A DNA stretch of 64,000 bases from Opitutia bacterium (lineage in GTDB: Bacteria > Verrucomicrobiota > Verrucomicrobiia > Opitutales > UBA953), in NCBI GenBank assembly GCA_003569165.1, contig BGOI01000008.1, forward strand, positions 1 to 64,000. Reading direction: 5' to 3'. The notes beneath the pieces were generated by a model that ran no database searches, was not told the origin of the DNA, and saw only the letters and a list, made by a program, of their open reading frames with translations. Every line of letters begins with the position of its first letter. The first letter of the stretch is position 1. Positions 1-9,926 of the stretch are shown here, piece after piece. A program made the translations under genes and the position numbers.

Positions 1-536
1 GGGCCGCCCAAGCTGGCGTCAAGCTCCTCGCCCAAGGTAAATCCAGCGGACAACCCAACCGTGCCGTCGCCACGCTCTTCGCGACCGATGCCAAGACCTT
101 CGTCGCCGATGGCTCACTGCAGGAAGAGATCTTTGGCCCAAGCTCGCTCGTGATCTGGTGCGCCGACCAACGCGAAGTCGATGTGGTCCTCGGAGCCCTG
201 CACGGTAACCTCACCGCGACGGTACACGGCACCGACGCCGAGCTCGGCCAGCAGGCTGCACTCATCGCCCGACTTGAGGCCGTCGCCGGCCGCGTGGTGG
301 TCAACGGGTTCCCCACTGGCGTCGAAGTCTCGCACGCCATCGTGCATGGCGGACCTTATCCTTCACTATCCGACGGACGCACGACCTCCGTCGGCTCGAA
401 CGCCATCTACCGCTTCACCCGCCTGGTCTGCTTCCAGAACTATCCCGACGCCGCCCTGCCCACCGAGCTGCAGAACGCCAACCCCCTCGGCCTCTCCCGC
501 CTCGTCAACGGCACCCGCTCCAACACGGCGATTTGA
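1..536 (+). CDS. 2-oxoglutarate semialdehyde dehydrogenase, C-terminal part (cut by window edge)
   Basis: This is the last ~178 codons of an NADP-type aldehyde dehydrogenase. The frame is open from base 3 to the TGA at 534-536, and the true start lies to the left of the window. The motif [10 protein letters not shown] near the start of the visible part is the conserved ALDH segment after the catalytic cysteine. The end ([18 protein letters not shown], then ...[18 protein letters not shown]) is the C-terminal signature of the 2,5-dioxovalerate/2-oxoglutarate semialdehyde dehydrogenase subgroup. This enzyme oxidises the product of the next gene, KdgD, to 2-oxoglutarate, so the position fits a glucarate catabolic operon. 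The catalytic Cys and Glu are outside the window and cannot be checked. Confidence 0.88.
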   Translation, partial: AAQAGVKLLAQGKSSGQPNRAVATLFATDAKTFVADGSLQEEIFGPSSLVIWCADQREVDVVLGALHGNLTATVHGTDAELGQQAALIARLEAVAGRVVVNGFPTGVEVSHAIVHGGPYPSLSDGRTTSVGSNAIYRFTRLVCFQNYPDAALPTELQNANPLGLSRLVNGTRSNTAI

Positions 537-579
537 GCGACCCTACCCCCCGCCCCCAGCCCTATCCCTCTTTAGTCCC

Positions 580-1494
580 ATGTCCCCCCTCGAACTCCAG
601 AAGGTCCTCTCCTCCGGACTGCTCTCCTTCCCGATCACCGACTTCAAGGCCAACGGTGACTTCGACGCCCCGAGCTACGCCAAGCGACTGCAATGGCTCG
701 CGCCCTACGGAGCGACCGCGCTCTTCGCCGCAGGGGGCACGGGTGAATTCTTCTCCCTCGAGCCGAAGGAATACTCTTCGATTATCAAGACCGCGGTTGA
801 TACCTGCGACGGCCTCGTGCCGATCCTCGCCGGTGCCGGTGGCCCGACGCGCGTGGCGATTCAGTATGCGCAGGAAGCCGAACGCCTCGGCGCCAAAGGC
901 ATCCTACTCCTTCCACACTACCTGACTGAGACCAACCAGGACGGCGTCGCTGAGCACGTCGACCAGGTCTGCAAGTCGGTCAAGATCGGGGTCGTCGTCT
1001 ATAACCGCAACGTCTGCCGCCTCCTGCCGCAACCACCTCGAAAAGCTCGCCGCGAACAATCCGAACCTCATCGGTTACAAGGACGGCTTCGGCGACATCG
1101 AACTGATGGTCTCCGTCCGCCGCCGCATGGGCGACCGATTCAGCTACCTCGGCGGCCTGCCCACCGCGGAAGTCTACGCTGCCGCCTACAAGGCCATGGG
1201 TGTGCCGGTCTACTCGTCCGCCGTCTTCAAACTTCATCCCGCAGACCGCGATGGACTTCTACCACGCCGTAGCGAAGGACGACCACGCGACTCAGAACCG
1301 CCTGCTCGATACGTTCTTCCTGCCTTACCTCGAACTCCGCAACAAGAGCGCGGGCTATGCTGTCAGCATCATCAAGGCTGGCGCCACCATCGTCGGGCAC
1401 GGTGCGGGGACCCGTGCGCGCTCCGCTGACCGACCTCAAGCCGGCCGAAATCGAACAGCTCGCCGCCCTCATCGCCAAAGCCGGCGTCAAGTAA
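580..1494 (+). pseudogene. kdgD: 5-dehydro-4-deoxyglucarate dehydratase with three +1 frameshifts
   Basis: A DHDPS-superfamily protein that dehydrates and decarboxylates 5-dehydro-4-deoxy-D-glucarate to 2-oxoglutarate semialdehyde, CO2 and water. The ATG at 580 starts [20 protein letters not shown], and the family segments [25 protein letters not shown] (Schiff-base lysine in YKDG) and [10 protein letters not shown] are all present, but spread over three frames. The frame moves 1 to 2 at about 1009-1030, 2 to 0 at the AAA run 1229-1231, and 0 to 1 at the GGGG run 1406-1409. The last shift restores the original frame and the protein ends at TAA 1492-1494. Undoing three one-base insertions gives an intact ~304-residue protein of normal family length. 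Insertions in short homopolymers suggest sequencing error more than true decay. It sits 43 bases after the dehydrogenase and 6 bases before the permease. Confidence 0.85.
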
Positions 1495-1500
1495 GCCCCC

Positions 1501-2794
1501 ATGAGCGAGTTCACCGCCGACCATGCAGGATTCCTGAACGACGCCGTCACGAAGGTGAAGCGGCGTATCCTGCCGTTGTTCATCGTGATGTTCATTGTGA
1601 ACTACCTGGACCGGGTGAACGTCGGCTTCATCCAGCAGCACCTTAAGACGGACCTCGGACTCGACAGCGCCGCCTATGGCTTGGGCGCCGGCCTGTTCTT
1701 CATTGGCTACGCAATCTTCGAGGTCCCATCGAACATGCTGCTGCAGAAGTTTGGTGCCCGCGTGTGGCTGACGCGCATCACCATCTCCTGGGGGGTCGTG
1801 GCTTCACTGATGGCCTTCGCTCGGAACGAGAATGAATTCTACTTCCTCCGCTTCGCCCTCGGCGCGGCCGAAGCCGGCTTCTTCCCCGGCGTCATCTATT
1901 ACTTCACCCGCTGGCTCCCGTCCGCCGAACGCGGCAAGGCCATCGCGCTGTTCCTGAGCGGATCGGCGATCGCCTCGATTCTCTCCGGACCTTTATCCGG
2001 AGCGCTCATGAAAACCTCGCTGCTCGGCCTGAAGGGCTGGCAGAGCATGTTATTTCGTGGAAGGACTCTTCTCCGTCATCATCGGTATCGGCGCTTGGTT
2101 CTGGCTGGACTCCCTCCCCCGCGACGCCCGCTGGCTCTCCGTGCAAGAAAAGGAGGCACTCGAATCGACCATCGAGGCCGAGCAACGTGAGCGTGAGGCC
2201 AATCAGACTGAACGGCCCAGCATCTTCCGGCTCCTGCGCGACCCGCAGATTATCCTCTTCTGCGTCGTCTACTTCGCCATCCAGCTGACGATCTACGCCG
2301 CGACGTTCTGGCTGCCTAACATCATCCGAAAAATGGGCGACCTCACCGACCTGCAGGTGGGCTTCCTAAACTCGGTACCATGGACAATCTCCATCCTCGG
2401 CATGTATCTCGCCGCGGCCGGAGCGGCCCGCTGGAAACGTCCGCAGCTCTGGGTGGTCGGCGCCCTGGTCGTGGCCGCGACAGGGATGTTCATGTCGACC
2501 ACCGGTGGACCAGTTTTCGCGTTCGTCGCCATCTGCTTCGCGGCGCTGGGCTTCAAGTCAGCCTCGTCCCTCTTCTGGCCGATCCCCCAAGGCTACCTCG
2601 ATGTCCGCATCGCCGCGGCCGTCATCGCGCTCATCAACTCTCTCGGTAATCTCGGCGGCTTCGTCGCCCCGACGGTCTTTGGGCACCTCGAGAAGGCCAC
2701 TGGCTCCGTCCAATATGGACTCTACGGTCTCGCCGGCAGCTCGATCATCGCCGCCGCCCTAGTCTTCCTCGTCCGCACCAAGCCTAAGGCTTAA
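1501..2794 (+). pseudogene. MFS permease, ACS family (glucarate/sugar-acid uptake), one +1 frameshift
   Basis: An inner-membrane major facilitator protein of the anion:cation symporter type, as in the glucarate/galactarate/tartrate permeases. The N-terminal half shows the typical [10 protein letters not shown] segment in TM1 and FALGAAEAGFFPGV in TM4. The frame breaks near 2056: an extra C in ttatttCgtggaag separates ...GWQSMLF (frame 1) from VEGLFSVIIGIG (frame 2), which runs on to the stop at 2792-2794. Without that base the protein would be ~430 residues with 12 membrane segments, the usual length. The start ATG is 6 bases after the kdgD stop and no Shine-Dalgarno site is visible. The substrate is inferred from the operon. 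Confidence 0.85.
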
Positions 2795-2829
2795 GCCCGA
2801 CCCCTGCCCCTATCCCTAACCCTTTTGTA

Positions 2830-4155
2830 ATGTCCTCTCCTCTGATTCAATCCATCCGCGTCGTGCCAGTCGCCGGCCACGACAGCATGCTCCTCAACCT
2901 GAGCGGTGCGCACGGGCCGTTCTTCACCCGCAACATCGTCCTCATCACCGACAGTTCAGGCCGTACCGGCCTCGGAGAAGTTCCCGGCGGCGAGAAGATC
3001 CGACAGACCGTCGAGGATTCCGCGTCATTACTCATTGGAAAAGAAATCGCTGATTACAAAAAGCTCCTCGCTGCGGTCAGCGCCGCCTTCTCCGACCGCG
3101 ACGCCGGTGGCCGCGGCCTCCAGACGTTCGACCTCCGCGTGACCATCCACGCTGTCACGGCGATCGAGTCCGCCCTGCTCGATCTCCTCGGCCAGTTCCA
3201 GTCTAAGCCCGTTGCAGCGCTCTTGGGCAAGGGCCAGCAGCGCACCGAGGTCGAGATGCTCGGCTACCTCTTCTTCATCGGTGACCGCCGTAAGACCACC
3301 CTCGGCTATCGCGACGAAGCCGGCTCCGCGCACGCTTGGCGTCGCCTCCGCAACGAAGAAGCCCTCACTCCCGAAAGCATCGTCCGCCAGGCCGAAGCCG
3401 CGCAGGAACGTTTCGGCTTCCAAGACTTCAAGCTCAAGGGCGGCGTCCTCAGCGCGGCACGCGAGATCGAGGCTGTCCGCGCCCTCGCCGCCCGCTTCCC
3501 AAAGGCCCGCATCACGCTCGACCCCAATGGCGCTTGGCTGCTCAAGGAAGCCGTGGAGGTCTGCCAGAACCTGAAAGGCGTGCTCGCCTACGCCGAGGAC
3601 CCCTGCGGCGCCGAAGCCGGCTTCTCGGGCCGTGAGATCATGGCCGAGTTCAAGAAAGCTACCGGCCTCCGCACCGCCACCAACATGGTCGCCACCGATT
3701 GGCGCCAGCTCGACCACGCCCTGAAACTTCAGGCGGTCGATATCCCCCTCGCTGATCCGCATTTCTGGACCATGCAGGGCTCGGTCGAGGTCGCGCAGGT
3801 CTGCCAAGAACGCGGCCTCACCTGGGGCTCCCATTCCAATAATCATTTCGACATCTCCCTCGCGATGTTCACGCACGTCGGCGCGGCCGCCCCAGGCGAT
3901 GTGACCGCCATGGATACGCACTGGATCTGGCAGGAAGGCCAGCGTCTCACCAAGGAGCCGTTACTCATTACTGGCGGGAAGATCGCCGTCCCGCAGAAAC
4001 CCGGGCTCGGCATTGAAATCGACCCCGCCCAGCTCGAAGCCGCCCACCAGCTCTATCTGAAGCTACCCTCCGGCTCGCGCGACGACGCCGTGGCCATGCA
4101 ATTCCTGCTCACGGGCTGGAAATTCGACCCAAAGAAGCCCTGCTTGGTCCGTTAA
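2830..4155 (+). CDS. gudD: Glucarate dehydratase
   Basis: An enolase-superfamily enzyme that dehydrates D-glucarate (and L-idarate) to 5-dehydro-4-deoxy-D-glucarate, the substrate of KdgD. The 441-residue protein is full length for the family. Visible active-site elements are the K201-L-K203 pair, metal-site region D231/N233, E256 in YAEDPCG, N285 in ATNMV, and the diagnostic stretch [20 protein letters not shown] with H339. The C-terminus [11 protein letters not shown] is also typical. It is the last gene of the dehydrogenase-kdgD-permease-gudD operon, with 35 bases of C-rich spacer before it (CCCTATCCCT at 2808-2817) and no ribosome binding site. The frame is intact, unlike the two genes before it. 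Confidence 0.95.
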   Translation: MSSPLIQSIRVVPVAGHDSMLLNLSGAHGPFFTRNIVLITDSSGRTGLGEVPGGEKIRQTVEDSASLLIGKEIADYKKLLAAVSAAFSDRDAGGRGLQTFDLRVTIHAVTAIESALLDLLGQFQSKPVAALLGKGQQRTEVEMLGYLFFIGDRRKTTLGYRDEAGSAHAWRRLRNEEALTPESIVRQAEAAQERFGFQDFKLKGGVLSAAREIEAVRALAARFPKARITLDPNGAWLLKEAVEVCQNLKGVLAYAEDPCGAEAGFSGREIMAEFKKATGLRTATNMVATDWRQLDHALKLQAVDIPLADPHFWTMQGSVEVAQVCQERGLTWGSHSNNHFDISLAMFTHVGAAAPGDVTAMDTHWIWQEGQRLTKEPLLITGGKIAVPQKPGLGIEIDPAQLEAAHQLYLKLPSGSRDDAVAMQFLLTGWKFDPKKPCLVR

Positions 4156-4205
4156 GCCCGATTACGTATTCGCCAAACGGGGACAGGGACGACTAACGTG
4201 CGTCC

Positions 4206-4742
4206 ATGAAGAAAACCTCGCTGTTCATCACCATCGCCTTCTGCGTGGCGATCGGCTTCTTAGTCGCCCGTTTCATCACCCCTTCCGAAGCGCCTCTGCC
4301 AGCCAAGGTCGAGCCCACCGTCGTCGCCCCGACGCCGACCCCTAAGCCCGCACCAGTCGTCGCGGCCAAGCCGGCTGTACCGACACAGGCCAAGCGCCCG
4401 CCGATGGACGAGGCCACGAAGGCCCGTTACAAGGCCTTCGGGGAAGAGACGCGAAAAATCGCGATGGACCTCGCTGGCGGAGACGAAAAGAAACTCGGTC
4501 AGGCGATCCGCAACGGCATGCTGGACCCCTCTTCGCAGGAAATCCTGAAGCGCGGACGGGAAATCGGCGAAGCCTTCCGCGCGGCCGAGACCGACGAACA
4601 ACGTGCTGCGTTGGAAACCGAAGTCATCGCTTTGCGCGAACAAGCCATGTCCGCCCTCAAGACTCAACTGGATAAGCTCGACGCCCCAGCCGCGGCACCG
4701 GTCGTCCCGGCGCCCGTCATCCCCACACAGGGGCTGATGTGA
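4206..4742 (+). CDS. Small membrane-anchored protein of unknown function
   Basis: A 178-residue protein I do not recognise. Residues ~5-23 form one hydrophobic segment (signal anchor, MKKTSLFITIAFCVAIGFLVARF). Then come a proline/alanine/valine-rich linker (~27-65), a charged helical region (~68-155) that may form a coiled coil, and a short P/A-rich tail. With lysines before the anchor, the bulk should lie outside the cytoplasm. It starts 50 bases after gudD, and the spacer may hold its own promoter. A hairpin terminator at 4751-4782 follows. No catalytic motif is visible. Confidence 0.72.
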   Translation: MKKTSLFITIAFCVAIGFLVARFITPSEAPLPAKVEPTVVAPTPTPKPAPVVAAKPAVPTQAKRPPMDEATKARYKAFGEETRKIAMDLAGGDEKKLGQAIRNGMLDPSSQEILKRGREIGEAFRAAETDEQRAALETEVIALREQAMSALKTQLDKLDAPAAAPVVPAPVIPTQGLM

Positions 4743-4750
4743 CCAAAGAA

Positions 4751-4782
4751 AAAGCCGCCGACCCGCAAGGGCCGACGGCTTT
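4751..4782. terminator. Hairpin between convergent genes
   Basis: AAAGCCGCCGACCC and GGGCCGACGGCTTT form a 14-base-pair stem with two mismatches around a short GCAA loop, with A-runs on one side and TTTGCTTT on the other. It lies between two genes that point at each other, so it could terminate both. Confidence 0.6.
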
Positions 4783-4802
4783 GCTTTCAAGCTAAGCGAG
4801 GC

Positions 4803-5327
4803 TTAGAACTTGTAGCGGACGCCGAGGCTCCACTGGTTCGCGTCGGCGGCGCCGTCGCGGTTGATCCAGGAGTAGCCGAGGTCGGCCGAGACGTTGCTGA
4901 CGATCATCTTGCTGAGCACGACGCTGACATCGTGGCCAGCGGCATTGTTCTCGTAGGAAGCCCAAGCGCCGAAACCGCCGCCGAGGGCGCGGTGGAGAGC
5001 GATGCCGTAGGTTTCGTTCGAGCCAGCCGTGAGGGCCACGTCGGCAATCGAGGCGACGTTCTTGAAGCGGTAGCCGAGGGAGACGGCATCAGCGCCATTG
5101 CCGAGGTCGCCGCCGACCGAGGTCTGGGCGTTGACGAAGGCGTCGGACTTGCCGAGGTAGGCGGTGGCGGACAGCTCCCAGCCATTGAGATGGCCGGCGA
5201 TGCCGTCGGTGGACTGCTGGACGTAGCTGACTTCGACATTGCTGGCGAAGAGGCTGGACGGAGCGGAAGCCGCGAAAGCGGAGGCCGAGCCGAGGGTGAG
5301 GAGACAGACGTAGGGTAGGTGCTTCAT
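4803..5327 (-). CDS. Small outer-membrane beta-barrel-like protein
   Basis: A 174-residue exported protein. The start was set at the ATG at 5327 (MKHLPYVCLLTLGSASAFAAS), which gives a clean signal peptide cleaved near residue 20. Longer versions of the frame would run into the neighbouring gene. The mature part alternates hydrophobic and polar residues with many Gly, Asn, Tyr and Ser (for example LGYRFKNVASIADVALTAG, LGYSWINRDG) and ends in WSLGVRYKF. A terminal Phe is the usual C-terminal signal for outer-membrane barrels, and 8 strands would fit this length. No close family is recognised. TATTAT at 5338-5343 lies only ~10 bases upstream on this strand, so the message may have almost no leader. 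Confidence 0.72.
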   Translation of the reverse strand: MKHLPYVCLLTLGSASAFAASAPSSLFASNVEVSYVQQSTDGIAGHLNGWELSATAYLGKSDAFVNAQTSVGGDLGNGADAVSLGYRFKNVASIADVALTAGSNETYGIALHRALGGGFGAWASYENNAAGHDVSVVLSKMIVSNVSADLGYSWINRDGAADANQWSLGVRYKF

Positions 5328-5382
5328 AGGGTACGCTATAATAAACACCCATAAGCAGACTAAGTTCCAGCCAAAATTCAGG

Positions 5383-8300
5383 CTACTTGCTGATGGGCTG
5401 CGAGATGCGGAGGTAAGCGAACAGGTCGCGCAACTGCTGTGGCTCCATACCATCAAGGAGTCCTTCCGGCATGAGGCTGCGGCCCATGGGAGTGAGCAGA
5501 CGGATGTCGGCCTGACGCAGAGTGATATCCTCCCCTTCCAATCCGCGGAGAACCAAGATCTGCGCGTCGCGCTCGACCAGGAAGCCGCTGAGCGATCGCC
5601 CATCGTTCGTGGTGACGGAGAAATACTGGAAGCCTTCCCGGATTTCGATGTTAGGATTCACGACGCTGATGAGCATCGTGCCGAGGTTATCACGCTGGTA
5701 CGCGGTGAGTTCCGGGCCGATCTTCCCGCCCTTGAAGAACAGCTTATGGCAAGGGGCGCACCTTTCCATGTAGATGGGCTCGCCCGCATAGGGATTGCCC
5801 GTGCCGGCCTTAAGCTTGGCTTCGACGTCAGCGATCTTGGTGATGAAATCCGTCACGCCGGCGGCCGGTTTGACCGGATAGAGTTCGGCCAGCAGCGACT
5901 GCAACTGCTTGGGTTCGTGCTGGCGCATGCGTTCCACCATGTCACGCGGAACGGTGTTGGCACCGATCTGGCCGGACTTGACGGCCTGCAAGAGCTGCTG
6001 CGACCATTCGGCGCGGCTAGCGAGCAGGGCCAACGCAGCGAGACGGATATCTCCCGCACTCGTCTCGACAATGGCGACGGTCTGAGTGCCGACTTCAGGC
6101 TGACCGTAGGTCATCAGCGAGATGAGCGCGGCCTTGCGCAACGCAGCAGACTCAGCGGAGCCGGCGATCGCCAGCAAGATGGCCTGCGCCTCGGGGTGTC
6201 GTACTTCGCCAAAGACACGGACCTGGTTGAGTCGCTCGGTCGCATCCGCCTTCTTATTCGCGATGAGGGTCAGCGATTCCTTGATGGCCACTGGATCGCC
6301 CTGGCGCACACGAAGAATCAAGGGCGCCTTGCCGGAAGCCGCCATGGCCTGGAGGAGTTCGTCGGGCAGGCCGGCGAGTTCGCGTCCGCGGTAGGCATCC
6401 TCGAAGCCCTTCATGAGATGCACACTGTGAGCGGGCGTCGGGGCGAGACGGAGAAGCTGAGCGCAGACGAGCAGATCGGCCCGGCGGCCTTCCGTGGCAA
6501 AGCGACGCATCAGGCGAGGCAGAAGATGCTGCTGGACGAGCGGGCGATCCCAGACGGCCGGATTCTTGGCGAAGCCCACGACGGCCTCGCGATCGAGCGT
6601 CACGTGGGATTCCAGCGCGAACCAGAGCAGCAGCGGGATATAGGCGTCCGGGGCGTCCTCATCGCGGGAAGCGAGGGCCGTGACAAGTTTGAGCATCTGG
6701 TCGGTCGGCAGACGACGTGCCGAAGAGGCGAGCTGTGAGCGGACTTCGGCATCGGGTTCGACCCGTGCGCGAGCGAGGATGGCGGTAAACACCTTGGCAG
6801 GGAGTTCACGAGCTCCCTTGGATCCCACACCCGCGACGCCGAGGCCGCGGTTGACGCCATATTTATCGCCAAGGAAACGCGTGGCCCAGAAACGGACCGG
6901 AGCGTAGGCATGGGTCAGCGCGGCGACAGCCCGGGCGTCCGTGAGCGCATCGGCCTGATAGAGGGACCAAAGAGAACCGAGGGCTCCCCTGCCCTTGTCG
7001 GCTGCGAGCTGCGCGTCGAGCAAGGCGATCGCCTGCGGGTCGCGGCGTTCGGCCAGGAGCTGCAACGAAGCCGTGCGGTGGAACTTGTTCGCGTGCCCGA
7101 GTAAGGCCACCAGCTGGGCGGTCGTCTTGCCTTCGAGGTTCGTGTCGGTCTCGAGCTTAGCGTCTTTGTCGCGGAGGCGATACATGCGGCCAGTCGTGGG
7201 ATCGATCTGGTTCTGGTAGTGCTGGCCGTGCGCGATGTAATATTCATACATGTCGGACACAAAGAGCGAGCCGTCGGGGGCGTTGGCGCTGTAGAGCGGA
7301 CGGAACCCGACGTCCTCGGACCACATCGCGATACCCTTGTCGGTCGTCACATAGGTCGCACCCTGTGGAATACGCTCAGAATCAGTGACGGTATTATGCA
7401 GCGGATCTAGGGAGAACAGGTGGCCTTGATACTTCGAGGCCATGGCCGTGCCCTCGATGAACGAACCGAAGTGCGCAAAGCGAGGGACCTTGGTGAGCGT
7501 GCCGAGGATCGGCAACTGTCCGAAAGTGTAGGGCGTCCGCGCAGGACCAAACTTGCCCGGATCGACACCTTGCTTGAGATAGATGCCGCCCTGGACGTAG
7601 TGCCAGCCGCGGGTGTTGCCGCCGTTGTGGCCGGAGTACATGCGTCCGTCGCCGTCAAACTCGAGGCCGAAGGGGTTGCCTGAGCCTTCGCTAAAGATGT
7701 CGTACTCGCGGGTCTTCGGATGGTAGCGCCAGACCATGCAGCCTTCGAAATGGACCGGGGCGGCGTCGGCGGAATCGAAGCCGGGGCGGACGACGCGCGA
7801 GGAGGACGTGCTCCCGTGCACGCCGTAAAGCCAGCCATCCGGACCAAGGATGATACCGTTACCCACCGAGTGGGTATCCTCGAGACCGAAGCCGGAGAGA
7901 TGCACCACGGGCGGGCCGTCGGGAACGTCGTCGCCATTGGCGTCGGGATAGAATAGCAGGTAAGGCGGGTTCATCACCCAGACGCCGCCATTGGCGCGCA
8001 CGGCGGAGTTGGCCATATTGAGGCCATCTTGGAAGACCGTGTGCTTGTCGTAGACACCGTCGTGCTTGGTCGACTCGTGGATGGAGACGATGTCGGCGCC
8101 GCGGTCATGGTGGGGCGGAGCCGGGGGGACGCGGTCGTAGTGCGAGCGGTAATACTTATCGCGGCTGATCATGTTGACGCCTGCGGGATAAGGATACTGC
8201 CGATACTGCGTAATCCAGAGGCGGCCGCGGGTGTCGAAGCTGAAGTGGGTCGGTTGGGCGACGAGCGGCTCGGACAGCAATAGGTCAATTGCTAGATCAG

Positions 8301-8895
8301 GCGTCGCACGCATCTTCGCATAGGCATCGGCTGGCGAAAGCTTAGGGCCATGGAACTGTTCGGCGCGACCCAGCACCCGGTTCGATTCACGGAACTTCGA
8401 GAACGAGGAAGAGGTCGGCTGAACCTTGAGCGAAGGACCAGGGACCAACGGCGTCGCGGAATATTCCCAGCCGCCTTCGAGGACGCACTCCATGAAGTAG
8501 TTCATGATGAACGGCGCTTCGCCGAGGAAGCCGCCCTTCCCTGCGGGCTGCTGAACGCGGAAGACGATTTCATTCCACTCGCCCTTCTTTAACGTTCCTA
8601 CCGGGACCTTATGGCGGAAGACCTCGCGACCTGACCCGGCGCCGACCTTCACGCCGTTGACGAACGCCTCATGCGTCCCGACGAGGTCGCGGAAATGTAC
8701 GCCGACCGATTCCTCGAATAGGTTGCGCTCGTGCTTGGTGAAAAACGAGTCGTCGACCTTGACCCAAGTGCGGAGCCAGAACTCGGGCGCAACGGCGGGT
8801 CGCGATGCGGGTGAAGGCACGGGTGTGGTCGGCTGAGCGGACGCGATTGCGACGCCCAGCAGAAGCGTGGCCAGCCAGAGACGACGGAGGGACAT
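5383..8895 (-). CDS. PVC-type heme-binding CxxCH protein (membrane-bound dehydrogenase-like, HEAT repeats, cytochrome c)
   Basis: A 1170-residue exported protein of the large multidomain family typical of Planctomycetes and Verrucomicrobia. A signal peptide (residues 1-20, cut after ASA) is followed by a ~150-residue region, then a beta-propeller-like region (~180-600) of the putative membrane-bound dehydrogenase type (FDTRGRLWITQYRQYP, DGWLYGVHGSTSS, VSDMYEYYIAHGQ). HEAT-like helical repeats follow (~610-1010). The C-terminal heme domain has CAPCH at 1046-1050, and the downstream IGPELT and NPNIEIREGF stretches are typical of its Pirellula/Verrucomicrobium variant. It probably oxidises a sugar or similar substrate in the periplasm and passes electrons to heme c; the substrate is unknown. 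It is a single gene, with an adjacent beta-barrel gene downstream on the same strand. Confidence 0.9.
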   Translation of the reverse strand: MSLRRLWLATLLLGVAIASAQPTTPVPSPASRPAVAPEFWLRTWVKVDDSFFTKHERNLFEESVGVHFRDLVGTHEAFVNGVKVGAGSGREVFRHKVPVGTLKKGEWNEIVFRVQQPAGKGGFLGEAPFIMNYFMECVLEGGWEYSATPLVPGPSLKVQPTSSSFSKFRESNRVLGRAEQFHGPKLSPADAYAKMRATPDLAIDLLLSEPLVAQPTHFSFDTRGRLWITQYRQYPYPAGVNMISRDKYYRSHYDRVPPAPPHHDRGADIVSIHESTKHDGVYDKHTVFQDGLNMANSAVRANGGVWVMNPPYLLFYPDANGDDVPDGPPVVHLSGFGLEDTHSVGNGIILGPDGWLYGVHGSTSSSRVVRPGFDSADAAPVHFEGCMVWRYHPKTREYDIFSEGSGNPFGLEFDGDGRMYSGHNGGNTRGWHYVQGGIYLKQGVDPGKFGPARTPYTFGQLPILGTLTKVPRFAHFGSFIEGTAMASKYQGHLFSLDPLHNTVTDSERIPQGATYVTTDKGIAMWSEDVGFRPLYSANAPDGSLFVSDMYEYYIAHGQHYQNQIDPTTGRMYRLRDKDAKLETDTNLEGKTTAQLVALLGHANKFHRTASLQLLAERRDPQAIALLDAQLAADKGRGALGSLWSLYQADALTDARAVAALTHAYAPVRFWATRFLGDKYGVNRGLGVAGVGSKGARELPAKVFTAILARARVEPDAEVRSQLASSARRLPTDQMLKLVTALASRDEDAPDAYIPLLLWFALESHVTLDREAVVGFAKNPAVWDRPLVQQHLLPRLMRRFATEGRRADLLVCAQLLRLAPTPAHSVHLMKGFEDAYRGRELAGLPDELLQAMAASGKAPLILRVRQGDPVAIKESLTLIANKKADATERLNQVRVFGEVRHPEAQAILLAIAGSAESAALRKAALISLMTYGQPEVGTQTVAIVETSAGDIRLAALALLASRAEWSQQLLQAVKSGQIGANTVPRDMVERMRQHEPKQLQSLLAELYPVKPAAGVTDFITKIADVEAKLKAGTGNPYAGEPIYMERCAPCHKLFFKGGKIGPELTAYQRDNLGTMLISVVNPNIEIREGFQYFSVTTNDGRSLSGFLVERDAQILVLRGLEGEDITLRQADIRLLTPMGRSLMPEGLLDGMEPQQLRDLFAYLRISQPISK

Positions 8896-9058
8896 GGGGT
8901 ACCCTTAAGACAAGCGAACGAGAGAAAAGTCCCCAGCAGATAAGGCCGCGGGGCCTTAATATTTAAACGAACGATGTCTGGCATGAAGTCGCGGGGCGAT
9001 GACACACGCCGAGCCAAGCAGGGCTGGCCTTCCGGGATGGGAGGGCCAACCTCGGTAC

Positions 9059-9860
9059 ATGCTCGGAGCCATCGCCGGCGACATCATCGGATCGGTCCAC
9101 GAATTCAGCCGCAACGAAGACCAGGGTTTCCCTCTCTTCGCCGAACGCTCCTGCCCCACCGACGACTCGCTGCTCACCTGGGCGGTGGCCGAGACGATTC
9201 TCAAAGGCGAGCGCGACTATAAGCCACGGCTCGTCGGGATGGTCAGCTACTACGAAAAGAACGGTCACCTGGCCCCTTTGTCGGCGGCTTTCGGCGGCGG
9301 CTTCCTCGGCTGGGTCTACGACGGCGCGCCCGGGGAACGTGATTCCTTCGGCAACGGCGCGGCCATGCGCGTCTCGCCCGTGGCATGGGCGTTCGATGAC
9401 CTGGAGAGCGTCCTCGAGCACGCGACGTTGAGCGCCCGGCCTTCGCACGCTCACCCCGAGGGAATCAAGGGAGCCCAAGGTCGTGGCGGCGGCAATCTGG
9501 ACCGCACGTAAAACTCGCAACCCCGCCGCCGTCCGCGCTGTCGCCGAAAACTTCTACGGCCCCCTACCCGACCTCGCGGAAATCCGGAGGACCCACACCT
9601 ACAACGAGACCTGCCAAGGTTGCGTGCCAGAATGCCTGGCCATCGCCATCGGCACCCCCGACTTCGAGTCCGCGGTCCGCTTTGCCGCCTCGATGAGGGG
9701 GGACGCCGACACCCTGGCCGCTATCACCAGATCGATCAGCCAAGCCCTCTGGGGCGTACCTAGGGCCATCCGTGAGCAGTCCCTGGCCATCGCCGCCCGC
9801 TGCTACCCCGGAATGGAGCGCACCGTAGCCGAGTTTGAGGCCAAGTTCGGCGGATATTGA
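9059..9860 (+). pseudogene. ADP-ribosylglycohydrolase family protein, one +1 frameshift
   Basis: A DraG/ARH-type hydrolase that would remove ADP-ribose from a modified protein or small molecule using a two-magnesium site. The start ATG at 9059 gives MLGAIAGDIIGSVHEF, the standard N-terminus. TDDS in SCPTDDSLLTWAVAE matches the first metal-binding motif, and DADTLAAITRSISQALWG near the end matches the second. The frame breaks at about 9476-9479: HPEGIKGAQ ends in frame 2, and VVAAAIWTARK continues in frame 0. Removing one A or G there restores a ~266-residue protein of normal size, so a sequencing insertion is likely. The gene runs towards lexA and ends 66 bases before it. Confidence 0.85.
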
Positions 9861-9888
9861 GGTTTATATGGCCTTTTGGCCTGACGAC

Positions 9889-9926
9889 TTGACAGTGAAC
9901 AAGTTTTCATAGAACATGCGTTCACT
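9889..9926 (+). promoter_or_regulatory. lexA promoter with two tandem LexA boxes
   Basis: TTGACA at 9889-9894 is a perfect -35 element. GAACATGCGTTC at 9912-9923 is a perfect GAAC-N4-GTTC dyad, the SOS box form known from Bacillus and relatives. GAACAAGTTTTC at 9897-9908 is a second copy with one mismatch, 15 bases away centre to centre. The second box ends 3 bases before the lexA start codon. LexA bound here would cover the promoter, which implies autoregulation. No Shine-Dalgarno site fits between the promoter and the ATG. Confidence 0.78.

Noticed and set aside
8942-8957. Hairpin AAGGCC-GCGG-GGCCTT considered as a terminator
   Set aside because: It lies between two divergently transcribed genes, where no transcript should end, and has no T-run of note.
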